Origin: Candidatus Azambacteria bacterium
GTDB lineage: Bacteria; Patescibacteriota; Minisyncoccia; GWC2-36-17; WO2-46-25
DNA length: 39,348 nucleotides
NCBI GenBank assembly: GCA_024654415.1
Contig: JANLHQ010000091.1
Coordinates: 1 to 39,348 of the forward strand
Direction of reading: 5' to 3'
Both the position numbers and the translations under genes were made by a program. How positions within the stretch are numbered: position 1 is the stretch's first letter; every line of letters begins with the position of its first letter. Below the pieces are notes generated by a model that saw nothing but the letters and a program-made list of their open reading frames with translations, searched no databases and had not been told where the DNA came from. Positions 37,211 through 39,348 of the stretch are shown here, in pieces.

Positions 37211-38245
37211 ATGAGTAACTTCAAAAAACAATTTAAACTCCTAAGGGCAATTACCCCTGATGCGTCGCGGAAAGAGAGTTTTCGACATATCCTACAAAGT
37301 AAGGTGGTGTTCGAAGCGACAACCATGCCCGCACAAAGCATATTTACATATATGCGCCGAACTATACGTACCGTGCCTGCACTGGTGTTTGCACTAATTA
37401 TTACGCTCATCGGCTCAGGAAGTGGTATTTCATACGCAGCGCAAAATGCAATTCCCGGCGAATCCTTGTACGGCATAAAGCTTGCCACTGAGCAGGCGCG
37501 CATTGTTATCACTCCCAATAAACAAACCAAAGCCGAACTTCATCTTAGTTTTGCCTCGCGGCGTTTAGATGAACTAGAGCAACTTATCGAACAAAATGGT
37601 AGCCCGCACGTTGCGGTTAGCGAGACCCTTACACGCTATGAACATGAGCTCAATGAGAGCGAGGCGCTCGCCATAAATGACCCACTTCTCGCACAGGCAA
37701 TTTCCCTCATTATTGGTGAAACGACGGAATCTCACAAACAAACCTTGCGAAGAGTTTCTGAAAAAGCCCATGCGCGGTTGATTGATGGTGATTTCGACGA
37801 TGAATTCAATGATGCATATGAACATGCTGAATCCAAAGACGATGCAGTTCTCTATGCGGCGCTTACAGCAACATCAACCCCATCAGCAACGATCCCTCTT
37901 GTAATCAGAGAGAAATCACGCAAAAAATGGGAATCGATTGAGGACGATATGAAAAAAATTGAAGGAGCTCACAGTGCCCCTGGTACAGCAGAAAATAACA
38001 CCACAACAATAGCAACCGGAACGACTGCCGCGCTCACTACCGCTCACGCAAGTATTAATGAAGCAAAAACGAACTGGGAAAACGGCGAGTATGCTGAAGC
38101 GCTCAAGTATTCCATTGAAGCGCGTGAGCACGTAAAAAAAGCAGGGAAGATTGAAAAAGAAAGGAAGAAAGAAGAGGATCGAGAGAAAAGCAAACAGAGG
38201 GATGAGCGCACCCAAAAAGAGGACGAGGATGAAAAAGATGACTAA
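37211..38245 (+). CDS. DUF5667 membrane protein, probable anti-sigma partner
   Basis: 344 aa. A cytoplasmic N-terminus (1-50), one membrane helix (about 55-78, VPALVFALIITLIGSGSGI), and the DUF5667 motif AQNAIPGESLYGIKLATEQARI. The exported part is helical, with an H-rich and then a very charged K/E/D-rich tail (last 45 residues). Proteins of this type sit downstream of ECF sigma factors in Patescibacteria and may hold the sigma factor at the membrane; this is inferred from position. It starts 1 nt after the sigma stop. Confidence 0.8.
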   Translation: MSNFKKQFKLLRAITPDASRKESFRHILQSKVVFEATTMPAQSIFTYMRRTIRTVPALVFALIITLIGSGSGISYAAQNAIPGESLYGIKLATEQARIVITPNKQTKAELHLSFASRRLDELEQLIEQNGSPHVAVSETLTRYEHELNESEALAINDPLLAQAISLIIGETTESHKQTLRRVSEKAHARLIDGDFDDEFNDAYEHAESKDDAVLYAALTATSTPSATIPLVIREKSRKKWESIEDDMKKIEGAHSAPGTAENNTTTIATGTTAALTTAHASINEAKTNWENGEYAEALKYSIEAREHVKKAGKIEKERKKEEDREKSKQRDERTQKEDEDEKDD

Positions 38246-38248
38246 CCG

Positions 38249-39271
38249 CTAACGGCCTATAAAGTCAAAAACGAGGAGAATTGACCACCCGATCAATAGC
38301 ACAAACCATCCGAGGAGTAAGATAATATCCATTCGTTTATTGAATGAAAGCGAGAAGTTCTCCGCAGCCATTGTATACACATCTCCAAGCGTATCAAATT
38401 TCTCTTTGATGTTCCGCCTCCATTCGTCAAGGTGGAATTTTTTTTCTATCAAACTAAATACTTTCGCTGAATACCAGTCACCGATGAGTTTAATGTTCCG
38501 TTCGGTTGATTCGAATTCAATAATCGAGCGAGACCGCGCATGAATAATCTTACGCACCACATCCTTGATGCCGCTTTTACGGAATAATGTGAATACTTTC
38601 TTATCTTGCGCATGCAGTAAGCGTACAAGTTTGTTTAGCCGTCGATCAAGCTCAAAGTCCAAAATACGATATCGCAGTAACTGCAGATTACCAAGTTCAA
38701 GCAAGCTAATTGTCTCTTCAAATTGACCTGCTTGATTAAAGATAAATGCACCGTCCCAATCTACAACCAATAGATCGTCCTTGCCGTATTTAATACTAGC
38801 TTCAAGGGTTTGAGCGATCGCCTGCTCATCAAGCGTCTCTCGCTCGCTTTTTAAAAATGCGGCGGCATGTGGCATGCGTTCAAAAAATTCCTCTGGTCGC
38901 CCACTATAGTGTGACACGCAAAAAACACTATACTCTTCTTCAAAATTTTTATATGTATCATACTTGCCCACAATATCTTTTGATGCGGCAAGCATTGTGC
39001 GCTTCAACGCAGGAACCGTTGTATCAAAAATATCTTTTACGTCAGCAATCCCCTCAACCACAATGAGATTTGGAGAATATCGTTTCACACGGAAACGAAT
39101 GTCTTCCCCGTCTATTTTCTTCACCACAACCTCTGCTAAGGACGGTAAAGGCGTTGTTCGTGTGTAGTTCGGCGCGCTTCGCGCTTCGCGAATCCCCTCA
39201 ACCGGCACACCGCTCCAATTCTTTTTTGCTTCGCCGACAAACAGAGTAACTAATTTTCCTGGGGTAATCAT
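38249..39271 (-). CDS. RMD1/DUF155-like protein
   Basis: 340 aa. The C-terminal part follows the DUF155 pattern: LLELGNLQLLRYRILDFELDRRL, a long helical region, EKKFHLDEWRRNIKEKFDTL, and a final membrane helix (MDIILLLGWFVLLIGWSILLVF). RMD1-family proteins are anchored by this last helix; in eukaryotes they are linked to meiotic division and mitochondrial translation. In bacteria the role is unknown. The start at 39271 is supported by an extended -10. It converges on the DUF5667 gene with 3 nt between stops and no terminator. Confidence 0.7.
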   Translation of the reverse strand: MITPGKLVTLFVGEAKKNWSGVPVEGIREARSAPNYTRTTPLPSLAEVVVKKIDGEDIRFRVKRYSPNLIVVEGIADVKDIFDTTVPALKRTMLAASKDIVGKYDTYKNFEEEYSVFCVSHYSGRPEEFFERMPHAAAFLKSERETLDEQAIAQTLEASIKYGKDDLLVVDWDGAFIFNQAGQFEETISLLELGNLQLLRYRILDFELDRRLNKLVRLLHAQDKKVFTLFRKSGIKDVVRKIIHARSRSIIEFESTERNIKLIGDWYSAKVFSLIEKKFHLDEWRRNIKEKFDTLGDVYTMAAENFSLSFNKRMDIILLLGWFVLLIGWSILLVFDFIGR

Positions 39272-39277
39272 GATAAA

Positions 39278-39286
39278 ATTATACCA
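39278..39286 (-). promoter_or_regulatory. Extended -10 of the RMD1-like gene
   Basis: TGG-TATAAT on the minus strand (39286-39278), exactly 6 nt before the ATG at 39271; leaderless start predicted. Confidence 0.65.
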
Positions 39287-39310
39287 CGATGAACAGGAAA
39301 ATTACACCGT

Positions 39311-39337
39311 TTGACATGCACATGGATGCGGTATAAA
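39311..39337 (+). promoter_or_regulatory. Possible promoter near the right edge
   Basis: TTGACA (39311-39316), 15-nt spacer, TATAAA (39332-39337). The short spacer is suboptimal, and the gene it would drive is beyond the window. Confidence 0.3.
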
Positions 39338-39348
39338 AACGGATACGC

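Noticed and set aside
39289..39336. Small plus-strand frame MNRKITPFDMHMDAV
   Set aside because: Fifteen codons, no ribosome site, overlaps a promoter-like sequence.
1..39348. UGA read as glycine (Gracilibacteria/Absconditabacteria code)
   Set aside because: UGA ends several intact genes (for example sufC, sufB, the repeat gene) at family-expected lengths; no in-frame UGA is needed inside conserved genes.
1..39348. tRNA or rRNA genes, transposases, integrases
   Set aside because: I looked through the intergenic stretches and saw none; all gaps are under 300 bases and are explained by promoters, leaders and terminators.

Overview
The window looks like a chromosomal segment of a Patescibacteria (Candidate Phyla Radiation) bacterium, probably Parcubacteria-like. 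Evidence: an infA-rpmJ-rpsM-rpsK-rpsD-rpoA-rplQ-rplM-rpsI cluster with short or lineage-extended ribosomal proteins, a PEGA protein, a CPR-type 'baseplate J-like' membrane protein, an alanyl-tRNA synthetase lacking the C-terminal domain, and a DUF5667 protein beside an ECF sigma factor. UGA is used as a stop, so this is not one of the UGA-recoding lineages. No rRNA, tRNA, CRISPR array or transposase gene was seen.

Layout. 1-616 (-): partial D-2-hydroxyacid dehydrogenase. 699-2075 (+): PEGA protein. 2154-6253 (-): ribosomal protein / RNA polymerase alpha operon, including rpmJ (37 codons). 6342-10979 (-): alaS, an FtsA-like ATPase and the baseplate J-like protein. 11060-15277 (-): a hypothetical membrane-anchored protein, purB-purC and mnmA. 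15460-16762: an outer-membrane-type beta-barrel protein (+) and two small single-TM proteins (-). 16868-24370 (+): an extracytoplasmic thiol/copper island with two DUF1573 proteins, an unknown Cys/His protein, a DsbA-like protein, a CxxC membrane protein, a rhodanese, a decayed metal-binding-domain copy, a DUF5676-like protein and a CopB-type copper ATPase. 24555-24965 (+): a protein made of 14 seven-residue repeats. 25070-26586 (+): ferredoxin and FAD reductase. 26663-27094 (-): DUF420-like membrane protein. 27326-28409 (+): a hypothetical protein and a SpoU methyltransferase. 28437-36643 (+): a second DsbA/rhodanese pair, three small His-bearing membrane proteins, a flavodoxin-like protein, an Rrf2 regulator and sufC-sufB-sufD(short)-sufS-sufU. 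36685-38245 (+): ECF sigma factor and DUF5667 protein. 38249-39271 (-): RMD1/DUF155-like protein.

How it fits together. The core genes make ribosomes and RNA polymerase. The rest is dominated by sulfur, thiol and metal handling: SUF Fe-S assembly under an IscR/SufR-like regulator, two DsbA-rhodanese modules, copper export and ferredoxin/flavodoxin electron carriers. Expression signals fall into two classes. Many genes start 6-10 nt after a (often extended) -10 box with no Shine-Dalgarno, implying leaderless or near-leaderless mRNAs. Others (11060-11587, purB, purC, 15460-16293, the two small ORFs, the repeat protein, DUF420-like, 27326-27808) have AGGAGG-type sites, leaders and mostly TTGACA-type promoters. 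The most unexpected items are the beta-barrel protein in a lineage thought to lack an outer membrane, the heptad-repeat protein, and the thiol/copper island with its unknown Cys/His protein.
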